Under the pieces are notes generated by a model, which saw nothing but the letters and a program-made list of their open reading frames with translations, did not search any database and was not told the origin of the DNA. From Streptomyces sp. NBC_00370 (lineage in GTDB: Bacteria; Actinomycetota; Actinomycetes; Streptomycetales; Streptomycetaceae): 64,000 nucleotides of DNA. Of the stretch, positions 1 to 7,595 are shown piece by piece. Positions within the stretch are counted from its first letter, which is position 1. Every line of letters begins with the position of its first letter. The DNA lies in contig NZ_CP107968.1 of the NCBI RefSeq assembly GCF_036084755.1, positions 992,001-1,056,000 of the forward strand, read 5' to 3'. A program made the translations under genes and the position numbers.

Positions 1-1401
1 CGCATGCTTCCCGACGCCTTCGACGCGGCCAGCCCCGAGGCGCTGCACCACGGCTACCGCGCGTTCGAGACGCGCAGCCGCCGGGTGCTGGGCCACCCGC
101 GCTGTTCGTGGTGGGCGGAGAGTTCCGTCTGGGCGCTGGAACAGCCGGACCCCGGTTCGGTGACACCACCGCTGGTACACGTGCTGACCGGGGATCCCGG
201 CGGCGGCCCCGGTGCGCGGCTGCGCCGGGTGCTGGCGCCGGACGCGCTGGTGCTGGCGGTCGGCGCGCACGACCGGGTGCTGCCGTTCCCCGGCTGGCAG
301 CTGCCCGGTGTCTTCACGGCGGGCGCCGCACAGGCGCTGGCCAAGGGCGAACGGCTGGTGATCGGCGACCGGGTGGTGGTCGCGGGCACGGGCCCGTTCC
401 TGCTGCCGGTGACCGCCGCTCTGCTGGCGGCCGGGTCCCAGGTGGTCGAGGTGCTGGAGGCCGCCCGCACGGGCGGGGTGCTGCGCGGCTGGCTGCGGCG
501 CCCCTGGGAGCTGCCCGCCCAGGCGGGCAAGAGCGGTGAACTCCTGGAGTACGCGGCCACGCTCCGCCGCCACCGCGTTCCGTACCGGCCGGGCAGGGCG
601 GTGGTCGAGGCGCGCGGCGACGAGCGCGTCGAGGAGATCGTGAGCGCCGAGGTGCGCGCCGACTGGTCGGTGGTGCCGGGCAGTGAGCGGACCACGGCCG
701 TGGACGCCGTCTGTGTCGGCCACGGCTTCACCCCGCAGCTGGAGCTGCCGGTCGCCGCCGGGTGCGCGCTGCGCCCCGGGCCGGGCGGGTCGCCCGCCGA
801 GGCGTTCGTCGACGTGGACGACGACCAGGCGACCAGCCGTCCCGAGGTGTACGCGGCCGGCGAGATCACCGGTGTCGCCGGTGCCCCGGCCGCCCGCGCC
901 GAGGGCGCGCTCGCCGGCTGGATCGCGGCAGGCGGCGACCCGGAGGCCCGCGCGCTGACGGCGCTGCGCCGCAGCCGTGACCAGGGGCGGGCGTTCGCGG
1001 CGCGGCTGGCCGCGGCGCATCCGATCGGCCGGGCCTGGCCCGGCTGGCTGCGGCCCGACACCGTCATCTGCCGCTGTGAGGAGACGGATTACGCGGCCGT
1101 CCGGCGCACGGCGCGGGATCCGGCGGGTACGGAGCCGCGGGTGGCGAAGCTCGCGACCCGGGCGGGGCTCGGGCCCTGTCAGGCGCGCGTCTGCGGACCT
1201 ACCGTCGCCGAGCTGCGTGCCGCGGCCGGCGGCCGTCCGGCAGGCTGCCGCCCCGGTGACCCGGTGCCGCCCGGACCGCATCACCGGCCCGTCGCCGAGC
1301 CGATCAGGCTCGGTGAGCTGGCCCGCCCGCCGGAGCCGCCGAGCCCGCCGGGCACCCCACGTCAGAGTTCCGATCCGTCCGTCGAGGAGAGCACGTCATG
1401 A
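1..1401 (+). CDS. FAD-dependent oxidoreductase with BFD-type [2Fe-2S] domain, 5' partial
   Basis: The reading frame is open at the window edge, so the N-terminus is missing. The part seen lacks the first FAD-binding GxGxxG that this family carries, but keeps the second dinucleotide motif (VVAGTGP, residues 125-131 counted from the ATG at 4). The C-terminus has a bacterioferritin-associated-ferredoxin-like cluster site with Cys356, Cys358, Cys392 and Cys397 (CRC...GPCQARVC), followed by a Pro-rich tail. This domain order is typical of the alpha subunit of opine or D-hydroxyproline dehydrogenases. Its stop overlaps the start of a DapA-fold gene (ATGA), and an epimerase follows, so a role in oxidising D-hydroxyproline to a pyrroline carboxylate is the best inference. 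The partner subunits would lie upstream, outside the window. An opine oxidase role is the main alternative. Confidence 0.85.
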   Translation, partial: RMLPDAFDAASPEALHHGYRAFETRSRRVLGHPRCSWWAESSVWALEQPDPGSVTPPLVHVLTGDPGGGPGARLRRVLAPDALVLAVGAHDRVLPFPGWQLPGVFTAGAAQALAKGERLVIGDRVVVAGTGPFLLPVTAALLAAGSQVVEVLEAARTGGVLRGWLRRPWELPAQAGKSGELLEYAATLRRHRVPYRPGRAVVEARGDERVEEIVSAEVRADWSVVPGSERTTAVDAVCVGHGFTPQLELPVAAGCALRPGPGGSPAEAFVDVDDDQATSRPEVYAAGEITGVAGAPAARAEGALAGWIAAGGDPEARALTALRRSRDQGRAFAARLAAAHPIGRAWPGWLRPDTVICRCEETDYAAVRRTARDPAGTEPRVAKLATRAGLGPCQARVCGPTVAELRAAAGGRPAGCRPGDPVPPGPHHRPVAEPIRLGELARPPEPPSPPGTPRQSSDPSVEESTS

Positions 1402-2354
1402 CCCCCAGCACGCAGGAGACCAGCCCGCTGACCGGAGTCGTGGTGGCCACCGCGCTGCCGTACCGCTCCGACCCGAAGGCGCCCGCCGGTCTCGCCGTCG
1501 ACCACGACCGCTACGCCGAGCACTGCCGGTGGCTGGTCGACAACGGCTGTGACGGCGTCGGGCCCAACGGGTCGCTGGGTGAGTACTCGTCGCTGACCGA
1601 CGAGGAGCGCCGCACGGTCGCCCGTACCGCCATAGCGGCCGTCGCGGGCCGCGGCAAGGTGATCGTCGGGGTGCACGGGGTCGGCTCGCACCAGGCGGCG
1701 CGGTGGGCGGAGGCCGCCGCCGAGGACGGCGCCGACGGGGTGCTGTGCCTGCCGCCGACGATGTACCGCGCCAACCACGGCGAGGTGCTGGCGCACTTCG
1801 AGGCGGTGGCCGCCGTCGGGCTGCCGGTCATGGTCTACAACAACCCGGTGGACACGAAGGTCGACCTGACGCCCGCACTGCTGGCGGAGATCGCCCAGAT
1901 CGACAACGTCCGGGCGGTGAAGGAGTTCTCCGGCGATGTGCGCCGGGTGCTGGAGATCAAGGAACGGGCACCGGAGCTCGACATCATCAGCGGCGCGGAC
2001 GATGTCGCCCTGGAGAGCCTGCTGATGGGCGCGACCGGCTGGTTCGCCGGCTTCCCGAACGTGTTCCCCGCCGAGTCGGCGCGGCTGTTCGCGCTCGCCA
2101 GGGCGGGCAAGCTCGACGAGGCGCGCGCGCTGTACGAGCCGCTGGTCGCCGCGTTCCGCTGGGACTCCCGTACCGAGTTCGTCCAGGCCATCAAGCTCGG
2201 CATGGAGATGGTCGGCCGCTTCGGCGGCCCGTGCCGCCCGCCGCGCGGCCCGCTGACCGACGTCAACCGCGCGCAGGTCGAGGCCGAGATGCGCAAGGCG
2301 ATCGAGGCCATCGCGCGCGACACGGGGGCCGGCGCGGCGAGGAGTGAGGTCTGA
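1398..2354 (+). CDS. DapA-family lyase/deaminase, probable pyrroline-4-hydroxy-2-carboxylate deaminase
   Basis: A 318-residue class I aldolase-fold protein of the dihydrodipicolinate synthase family. Visible family marks are GPNGSLGE (55-62, substrate carboxylate loop), YNNP with Tyr147, and the Schiff-base lysine Lys175 in AVKEFSGD. The start overlaps the upstream oxidoreductase by ATGA, and the stop overlaps the next gene (TGATG), so all three are translationally coupled. In hydroxyproline pathways such as the Pseudomonas lhp cluster, a DapA homologue deaminates 1-pyrroline-4-hydroxy-2-carboxylate to 2-oxoglutarate semialdehyde, and that fits this context. The final semialdehyde dehydrogenase is not adjacent. 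Family assignment is firm; the exact substrate is inferred from neighbours. Confidence 0.88.
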   Translation: MTPSTQETSPLTGVVVATALPYRSDPKAPAGLAVDHDRYAEHCRWLVDNGCDGVGPNGSLGEYSSLTDEERRTVARTAIAAVAGRGKVIVGVHGVGSHQAARWAEAAAEDGADGVLCLPPTMYRANHGEVLAHFEAVAAVGLPVMVYNNPVDTKVDLTPALLAEIAQIDNVRAVKEFSGDVRRVLEIKERAPELDIISGADDVALESLLMGATGWFAGFPNVFPAESARLFALARAGKLDEARALYEPLVAAFRWDSRTEFVQAIKLGMEMVGRFGGPCRPPRGPLTDVNRAQVEAEMRKAIEAIARDTGAGAARSEV

Positions 2355-3355
2355 TGCGCAGCGTACGGACCATCAGCGCGGTCGACTCGCACACCGAGGG
2401 CATGCCCACCCGGGTGGTCACCGGCGGTGTGCCGCCGATTCCCGGCGACACGATGGCCGAGCGGCGCCGGTACGCCATCGAGCACCTGGACGAACTGCGC
2501 AGGTTCCTGGTGGACGAGCCGCGTGGGCACTCGGCGATGAGCGGCGCGATCCTCCAGCCGCCGACCCGCCCCGACGCCGACTGGGGCGTGCTCTACATCG
2601 AGGTCAGCGGGTTTCTGCCGATGTGCGGGCACGGCACGGTGGGCGTCGCGACCGTGCTGGTCGAGACGGGCATGGTCCCGGTCGACGAACCGGAGACGGT
2701 GGTACGCCTCGACACCCCCGCGGGTCTGGTGGAGGCCAGGGTCGCGGTGCGCGACGGCGTCGCCGAACAGGTCACGCTGCGCAATGTGGACGCCTTCGCG
2801 CTCGAACTCGACGCGAAGGTCTCGGTCCCCGGGATCGGTGACGTCCGGTACGACATGGCGTACGGCGGCAACTTCTACGCGATCGTCGAACTGGCCGACC
2901 TCGGGCTGCCCTTCGACCGGGCGCGCAAGGACGACATCCTCGCCGCCGGGCTCGCGATCTCCCACGCGGTGAACGAACAGAACCTGCCGCGCCACCCGGT
3001 GGATCCGCTCATCAGCGGCTGCGGCCATGTGCAGTTCCTGGCGCCGGGTTCGAACGCGCGGCACTCGCGCAACGCGATGGCGATCCGGCCGGGGTGGTTC
3101 GACCGCTCGCCGTGCGGCACCGGCACCTGCGCGCGGATGGCGCAGCTGCACGCGCGCGGCGAACTGCCGCTGGACACCGAGTTCGTGAACGAGTCGTTCA
3201 TCGGCACCCGGTTCACCGGCAGGCTGCTCGCGACGAGCGAGGTGGCGGGGCTGCCCGCGGTCGTACCGGAGTTCTCGGGGCGGGCCTGGATCACCGGCAC
3301 CGCGAACTATCTGCTGGATCCCGCCGATCCGTTCCCGCACGGTTTCGTGCTCTGA
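2354..3355 (+). CDS. Proline racemase family, probable 4-hydroxyproline 2-epimerase
   Basis: A 333-residue cytoplasmic enzyme of the proline racemase fold. Both catalytic cysteines are present: Cys91 in MCGHGTVG and Cys254 in RSPCGTGTCA. Keeping both means a two-base racemase or epimerase rather than the trans-3-hydroxyproline dehydratase subgroup, where the second Cys is Thr. The DSHTEGMPTR opening (11-20) is also typical. The start overlaps the previous stop (TGATG). With the oxidoreductase and deaminase upstream it would convert trans-4-L-hydroxyproline to cis-4-D-hydroxyproline, the first step of the route. A strong hairpin follows, so this is probably the last gene of the operon. Confidence 0.9.
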   Translation: MRSVRTISAVDSHTEGMPTRVVTGGVPPIPGDTMAERRRYAIEHLDELRRFLVDEPRGHSAMSGAILQPPTRPDADWGVLYIEVSGFLPMCGHGTVGVATVLVETGMVPVDEPETVVRLDTPAGLVEARVAVRDGVAEQVTLRNVDAFALELDAKVSVPGIGDVRYDMAYGGNFYAIVELADLGLPFDRARKDDILAAGLAISHAVNEQNLPRHPVDPLISGCGHVQFLAPGSNARHSRNAMAIRPGWFDRSPCGTGTCARMAQLHARGELPLDTEFVNESFIGTRFTGRLLATSEVAGLPAVVPEFSGRAWITGTANYLLDPADPFPHGFVL

Positions 3356-3359
3356 GGAG

Positions 3360-3395
3360 CCGCCGCCCGGCCGGGGGGTGCCCCGGCTCCGGCGG
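3360..3395 (+). terminator. Hairpin after hydroxyproline operon
   Basis: GCCGGGG (3370-3376) pairs with CCCCGGC (3381-3387) around a 4-nt loop, and CCGCCG (3360-3365) pairs with CGGCGG (3390-3395) outside it. It starts five bases after the epimerase stop. There is no U-tract, as is common for Streptomyces terminators. Confidence 0.55.
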
Positions 3396-3449
3396 GACTG
3401 TTCGTCGTGCCGAAGCAAGTTCGTGTTCACCGCAGGGTCGTGGAGGTGG

Positions 3450-3465
3450 ACGAGTGTTCACTCGT
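3450..3465. promoter_or_regulatory. Dyad operator with GTTCAC repeats before the phosphatase
   Basis: ACGAGTG-TT-CACTCGT is a perfect 7-bp-arm dyad centred 35 bp before the phosphatase start, a form common for TetR-family sites. The same stretch has GTTCACC at 3425 and 3464 and GTTCACT at 3456, which resemble PhoP direct-repeat units, although the copies are not in a clean 11-nt register. Which reading is right cannot be told from sequence alone. Confidence 0.4.
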
Positions 3466-3492
3466 TCACCGAGCCACCTGGGGAGGACCACG

Positions 3493-5085
3493 ATGGTATC
3501 GAACGACAGCGACGAGTCCGGCAAGCTGACGCGCCGTCACGCACTGGGTATGGTCGGGGCGGCCGGCGCTGTCGCCGCCGCCACCCCACTGCTGGGCGCC
3601 GCACCGGCCGAGGCCGACACCCGGTTCGGCTCCGCCGCCTTCCATCCGTCGCCGGACACGGGCGGCGCCTCGCCCGTACAGGGGCTGCATCTGACCTTCG
3701 GCGCCGATCCCGGCCGCCAGATGGTCGTCTCCTGGCTGACCGACGGTCCCGTGAAGAAGCCCCGGGTGCTCTACGGAACGCTGGAGCACGGGCTCGGCTC
3801 CACCGCCGAGGCGCGGACCCGCACCTACACCGACGGCAAGTCCGGCCGTGTCGTGTACGTCCACCACGCGGCGCTCTCCCGGCTGAGCCCCGGCACCGAC
3901 TACGTCTATCTCGTGTCGCACGAGGGCGCGGCGCCCGACAGCGGCATGTTCACGACCGCGCCGCGCGGCCGTCAGCCGCTCACCTTCACCAGTTTCGGTG
4001 ACCAGTCGGCGCCGCAGGTGACCTGGGCCGCCGACGGCACCGTCGCGCTCGACGCCAACTCGACCCCGGCGACGAAGGACATCGTCACCGGCATCGAGCA
4101 GGTCGCCCCGCTGTTCCACCTGCTCAACGGCGACCTCTGCTACGCGAACCTCGACGTCGACCGGGTGCGCACCTGGAACAACTTCTTCACCAACAACAGC
4201 CGTTCGGCGCGGTTCCGGCCGTGGATGCCGGCCGCGGGCAACCACGAGATCGAGAGCGCCAACGGGCCGCTCGGCCTCGGTGCCTACCAGACGTACTTCG
4301 ACCTGCCGTCCACCGAGACCGACGCCGAACTGGCCCGTCTCTGGTACGCGTTCACGGCGGGCTCGGTGCGGGTGATCGTGCTCCAGAACGACGACAACGC
4401 CCTCCAGGACGGCGGCGACGTCTATGTCAACGGCTACTCGGGCGGCCGGCAGCTGCGGTTCCTGGAGAGGGAGCTGACGGCGGCGCGGGCCTCGCGGGAC
4501 ATCGACTGGATCGTCGTCGCGATGCACCAGGTGATGGTCAGCTCGACCGACGCGAACGGCGCCGACCTCGGGCTGCGAGAGAAGTACGGGCCGCTGTTCG
4601 ACAAGTACGGTGTGGACCTGGTGCTCTGCGGTCACGAGCACAACTACGAGCGGTCGCTGGCCGTCCGCGGTGTGGTGCGCGGCAGCGAGACCCTCACGCC
4701 CAACCCCGTCTCGCACGCCACCGACGACATCGACACCTCCCACGGCACCGTGCACATGGTCCTGGGCGGCGGCGGTGTTTCGGGCACCACCAACCAGTCG
4801 TTCTTCAAGGACGGTACGGGCAAGGTGATCACCGCGGTTTCCGCGACGCCGGGTCCCAACGGCAAGCGCACCGCCACCTACGTCAAGGAGCAGGCGGTCT
4901 GGACGGGCATGCGGGACACCGAGAACCCGTACGGCTTCGCCGCGTTCACCGTCGACCCGGGACGGCACGCGGGTGACACCACCCGGATGCATGTGACGTA
5001 CTACAACGTCAACAAGCCCAACGGCGACCTGTCGGTGTTCGAGAAGTTCACGCTGCACCGCAAGCGGTCCGACGGCCACCGCTGA
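3493..5085 (+). CDS. Tat-exported purple acid phosphatase-like metallophosphoesterase
   Basis: A 530-residue exported phosphoesterase. The ATG at 3493 follows GGGAGGA and gives a twin-arginine signal (TRRHALGMVGAAGAVAAA), so the protein folds in the cytoplasm before export. An N-terminal fibronectin-like purple acid phosphatase domain (about 55-155) precedes the metallophosphoesterase core. The metal ligands appear in order: SFGD, LNGDLCY, GNHE, AMHQ and GHEHNYER. The family hydrolyses phosphomonoesters and often serves phosphate scavenging. It is a single gene that ends 10 nt from the convergent membrane-protein gene. A dyad and GTTCAC repeats just upstream suggest regulated, perhaps phosphate-responsive, expression. 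The natural substrate is not indicated. Confidence 0.9.
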   Translation: MVSNDSDESGKLTRRHALGMVGAAGAVAAATPLLGAAPAEADTRFGSAAFHPSPDTGGASPVQGLHLTFGADPGRQMVVSWLTDGPVKKPRVLYGTLEHGLGSTAEARTRTYTDGKSGRVVYVHHAALSRLSPGTDYVYLVSHEGAAPDSGMFTTAPRGRQPLTFTSFGDQSAPQVTWAADGTVALDANSTPATKDIVTGIEQVAPLFHLLNGDLCYANLDVDRVRTWNNFFTNNSRSARFRPWMPAAGNHEIESANGPLGLGAYQTYFDLPSTETDAELARLWYAFTAGSVRVIVLQNDDNALQDGGDVYVNGYSGGRQLRFLERELTAARASRDIDWIVVAMHQVMVSSTDANGADLGLREKYGPLFDKYGVDLVLCGHEHNYERSLAVRGVVRGSETLTPNPVSHATDDIDTSHGTVHMVLGGGGVSGTTNQSFFKDGTGKVITAVSATPGPNGKRTATYVKEQAVWTGMRDTENPYGFAAFTVDPGRHAGDTTRMHVTYYNVNKPNGDLSVFEKFTLHRKRSDGHR

Positions 5086-5095
5086 CGACGGCGCG

Positions 5096-6301
5096 TCAGC
5101 CCGCGCGGGCCGAGCGGACCCGGCTGCGGACCCCGGCCACCACCGGGGACGAGGTGAAGGCGGCGCAGACGCCGACCAGCCACTCCGACTCCGACTCGAC
5201 CGTGCCCACGACGACCGACGGCACATGGACGGCGTCCCGCTCACGGCGGACGCCGTCCTGGCGCTGGCCCGCCCGCAGGTTCTCCAGGGCCGCCGCGATC
5301 ATCGCGGCCTCCAGCACCGCCCTGCGGTCCCTGGCCAGGTCCGCGGTCTGCGAGGTCCAGCCGGGCACGCCCGCGTCGAAGTAGGGGCGCAGCGCGAGGT
5401 AGCCGTCGCGGATCTCGATCACCCGGCGGTAGAGCGCGAACTCGGCGCCGCGCAGGCCGGGTCGGCGGGCGGCGGCCGACTCGTCGAGGGCGATCTGCGG
5501 CAGTTGCGCGTGCAGCGCCGACCACAGCGGTTCGAGCGCCCGGAACCGGCGGAAGGCGCGCAGCCGCCGGACCGGGGTGCCCAGCGGCCCTTCCAGGAGC
5601 GACGCCGAGGCACCGGCCGTGGCAAGGACGGCTGTGATGACGGAGAGCGACGCCGACACCGCGTCCTCCCCCACCCCTTGGCGGCCCTCCCGCAGATCGG
5701 CGGGTACGTCGGCCAGCGCCCAGAGCGTCCACACGGCGCCGAACACCGCGGAGAGCACCATCAGCCGCAGCCCCGCCCGCAGCGGTCCCGGGCTCATCCG
5801 CCGTGCGTGGCGGGCCAGTTCACGGGTGAGGACGAGCAGGCACCAGCATCCGTAGAACGCGAAGAGCACGTTGTACCCGGCCAGTGCCCACCGGTGACCG
5901 TCGGGGACGGTCAGCTCGTCGTCCACCATGGCGATGTCGGCGACGCCGAACAGCGCGGCCGAGGCGATCAGCACCGCGCCGTTGAGCGCGATCTGGCGGC
6001 GCACCGAACGCGGCCCCGGCGGCGGCGACTTCACCGCGAGACCGACCAGGACGAGGAACCCGAGCCCGGCCGTCTTGAGTTCATGGGTGATCAGCAGGAC
6101 CGGCGTGTCGAGCCCGGCCTCGCCCGACAGGGTGCCCACGACGGCGGGGGCGTTGAAGAGCATGGCCGTCCCCATGCACCCGGCCAGGCCCGCCAGATAG
6201 CGCTGCGCCGGATCGGCCTCCGCCGCACGGCTCCTGACGAGCCGGTCGACCCCGAAGACCAGAAAGACCGCGGCGGCGAGGACGGAGATGAGATCAGTCA
6301 T
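5096..6301 (-). CDS. MAB_1171c-family seven-helix membrane protein
   Basis: A 401-residue integral membrane protein. Seven hydrophobic segments can be seen at roughly 3-20, 35-58, 70-90, 105-125, 138-160, 178-200 and 214-235, followed by a hydrophilic, mostly helical C-terminal domain of about 165 residues, probably cytoplasmic. Layout and end domain match what databases call MAB_1171c family putative transporters (DUF6545 end domain); no transported substrate has been shown to my knowledge. The start codon overlaps the ImmA peptidase stop by 8 nt (ATGACTGA), so the two are coupled. The architecture suits a receptor as well as a transporter. Together with the upstream peptidase and EspR-like regulator it forms a conserved-looking cassette. 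Confidence 0.8.
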   Translation of the reverse strand: MTDLISVLAAAVFLVFGVDRLVRSRAAEADPAQRYLAGLAGCMGTAMLFNAPAVVGTLSGEAGLDTPVLLITHELKTAGLGFLVLVGLAVKSPPPGPRSVRRQIALNGAVLIASAALFGVADIAMVDDELTVPDGHRWALAGYNVLFAFYGCWCLLVLTRELARHARRMSPGPLRAGLRLMVLSAVFGAVWTLWALADVPADLREGRQGVGEDAVSASLSVITAVLATAGASASLLEGPLGTPVRRLRAFRRFRALEPLWSALHAQLPQIALDESAAARRPGLRGAEFALYRRVIEIRDGYLALRPYFDAGVPGWTSQTADLARDRRAVLEAAMIAAALENLRAGQRQDGVRRERDAVHVPSVVVGTVESESEWLVGVCAAFTSSPVVAGVRSRVRSARAG

Positions 6302-6845
6302 CGGCGCATCCCGGAGCGCGGACCTCCGGCGCGCCGAACAGCCGCCGCACCCGCGAGTGCTGCTGGTCGCGCCCGGCCGGCGCCGCGGGGGCCGCCCGGT
6401 CCTGCTTGCGGGCCCGGGTCAGGATCAGCGAGGCGACCAACTCGGCCTCCCGCTCCTGGGGTTCGGAGTAGACGCTGCGCCCGAGCACCCGCTGGACCAG
6501 TGACGGCGGCAGGTTGGGCAGCAGGAGCCGCGCTGCGGCGGACACCGCGGGGGCGGTCTCGTGATGGCCGCAGATCACATGGGCGGCCTCGTGCAGCAGG
6601 ATGTGCTGCTGGTGCAGGACGGTCGTGTCCGTGGTGTAGAGGATGCAGTCGGCGCTGTCGGTGGTGACCAGCAGCCCGCACGGGGTGTGCGGCCGTGCGG
6701 AGACCGGGATCAGTTCGATCGGCCGGCCGCGGGCGCTCGCGAGCATCCCGATGAAGGTCTCGGCGTCGAACGGGCTCGGCAGGGCCAGCCCTTCGACGGT
6801 TCGCTGACATCGTTGCCACAGTCCACTGTGACGGTCATTTCTCAC
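6294..6845 (-). CDS. ImmA/IrrE-type zinc metallopeptidase
   Basis: A 183-residue soluble protein with the gluzincin motif HEAAH at 85-89 (His85, Glu86, His89), typical of ImmA/IrrE peptidases that cleave HTH repressors. I chose the GTG at 6845, which has GAGGG seven bases upstream; the longer frame to 6950 would run into the regulator gene. The stop lies inside the start of the membrane-protein gene. The EspR-like HTH gene 58 nt upstream is the natural substrate candidate, as in the ImmA-ImmR and IrrE-DdrO pairs. Cleavage has not been shown for this subgroup and is an inference. Confidence 0.85.
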   Translation of the reverse strand: MRNDRHSGLWQRCQRTVEGLALPSPFDAETFIGMLASARGRPIELIPVSARPHTPCGLLVTTDSADCILYTTDTTVLHQQHILLHEAAHVICGHHETAPAVSAAARLLLPNLPPSLVQRVLGRSVYSEPQEREAELVASLILTRARKQDRAAPAAPAGRDQQHSRVRRLFGAPEVRAPGCADD

Positions 6846-6903
6846 ACGCCGTCCCTCTTCCGCCTGCCGGCCCCGCGAGGTTTCACCGAAGAGTCCGATT
6901 ACG

Positions 6904-7386
6904 TCAGGAGCCGCCGCCGGGGGCGTCGCGCTGCCTGCGGGCGAGCACATCGATCATGTCGCTGATCGTGCCGACGCCCTCGGGCGAGAGGTTGACGGCA
7001 CGCAGGGCCACGCTGCGCACCCCCGCGTCGCGCAGCGCGCCGAGCAGTTCCAGTTCCCTGGCGACGGCGGCGCCCTGCTCACCGTCGAAGAAGTAGGCGA
7101 CGGGGACCTCGAAGAACTGGGCCAGCGCCTCCAGATGGCGCTTGGTGGGATTGTCCCTGCGCCCGGTGCGCAACTGCCAGAGGTAGGTGGCGGAGAAGCT
7201 CTCACCCGTCGCTTCGCGGCAGGCGCGCGCGACCTCTTCGTGACTGTACTGCTCGCGGTTGGACCGGCGGACGACGCGGAACAGCGCGTCGATCTTCCCG
7301 GCCAGCGTCGCCGCCGAACCGGAACCGGGACGGGTGCCGGAACCGGACGCGGGATCGGACGGGGGGTCGGATCGGAGGTCGCTCAT
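6904..7386 (-). CDS. EspR-like XRE-family transcriptional regulator
   Basis: A 160-residue DNA-binding protein. After a low-complexity Gly/Ser/Pro N-terminus, a Xre-type helix-turn-helix spans about 48-100 (ATYLWQLRTGRRDNPT is the recognition region). The C-terminal half (about 105-152) has the VRSVALRAVNLSP pattern. This is the same arrangement as mycobacterial EspR, which dimerises through its C-terminal helices. It leads the peptidase and membrane-protein genes and probably controls them. A TAGGAT -10-like hexamer lies 58 bp upstream. Whether it is a nucleoid-type binder or a local repressor cleaved by the adjacent ImmA-type protein is open. Confidence 0.82.
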   Translation of the reverse strand: MSDLRSDPPSDPASGSGTRPGSGSAATLAGKIDALFRVVRRSNREQYSHEEVARACREATGESFSATYLWQLRTGRRDNPTKRHLEALAQFFEVPVAYFFDGEQGAAVARELELLGALRDAGVRSVALRAVNLSPEGVGTISDMIDVLARRQRDAPGGGS

Positions 7387-7443
7387 CGTCCGCCTCCTTC
7401 CGTGCCGACTCAGCCCAGTTGGGACGCGCGCGTGCCCGCGTTC

Positions 7444-7449
7444 ATCCTA
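7444..7449 (-). promoter_or_regulatory. Candidate -10 element for the EspR-like cassette
   Basis: On the minus strand this reads TAGGAT, a good Streptomyces housekeeping -10, 58 nt before the regulator start. No convincing -35 hexamer stands 16-18 nt upstream, so an activator or a non-standard sigma factor may be needed. Confidence 0.35.
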
Positions 7450-7595
7450 GCTGGCACCGGCCGAAGCGATATCCGCAGCGCTTGTCCCGTGGCAACTCCA
7501 CCGGGGGCTCGTGTCGTCGCACCGGGGGCGGGGAGAAAACACGTTGCACGAAAACGGCGAGGTCCTGCACATTTCCACCCGCCCGCCGGGACCGA

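Noticed and set aside
1835..3430. 531-codon minus-strand frame opposite the epimerase
   Set aside because: No domain features and Arg/His-rich composition; the opposite strand encodes the intact epimerase with both catalytic cysteines.
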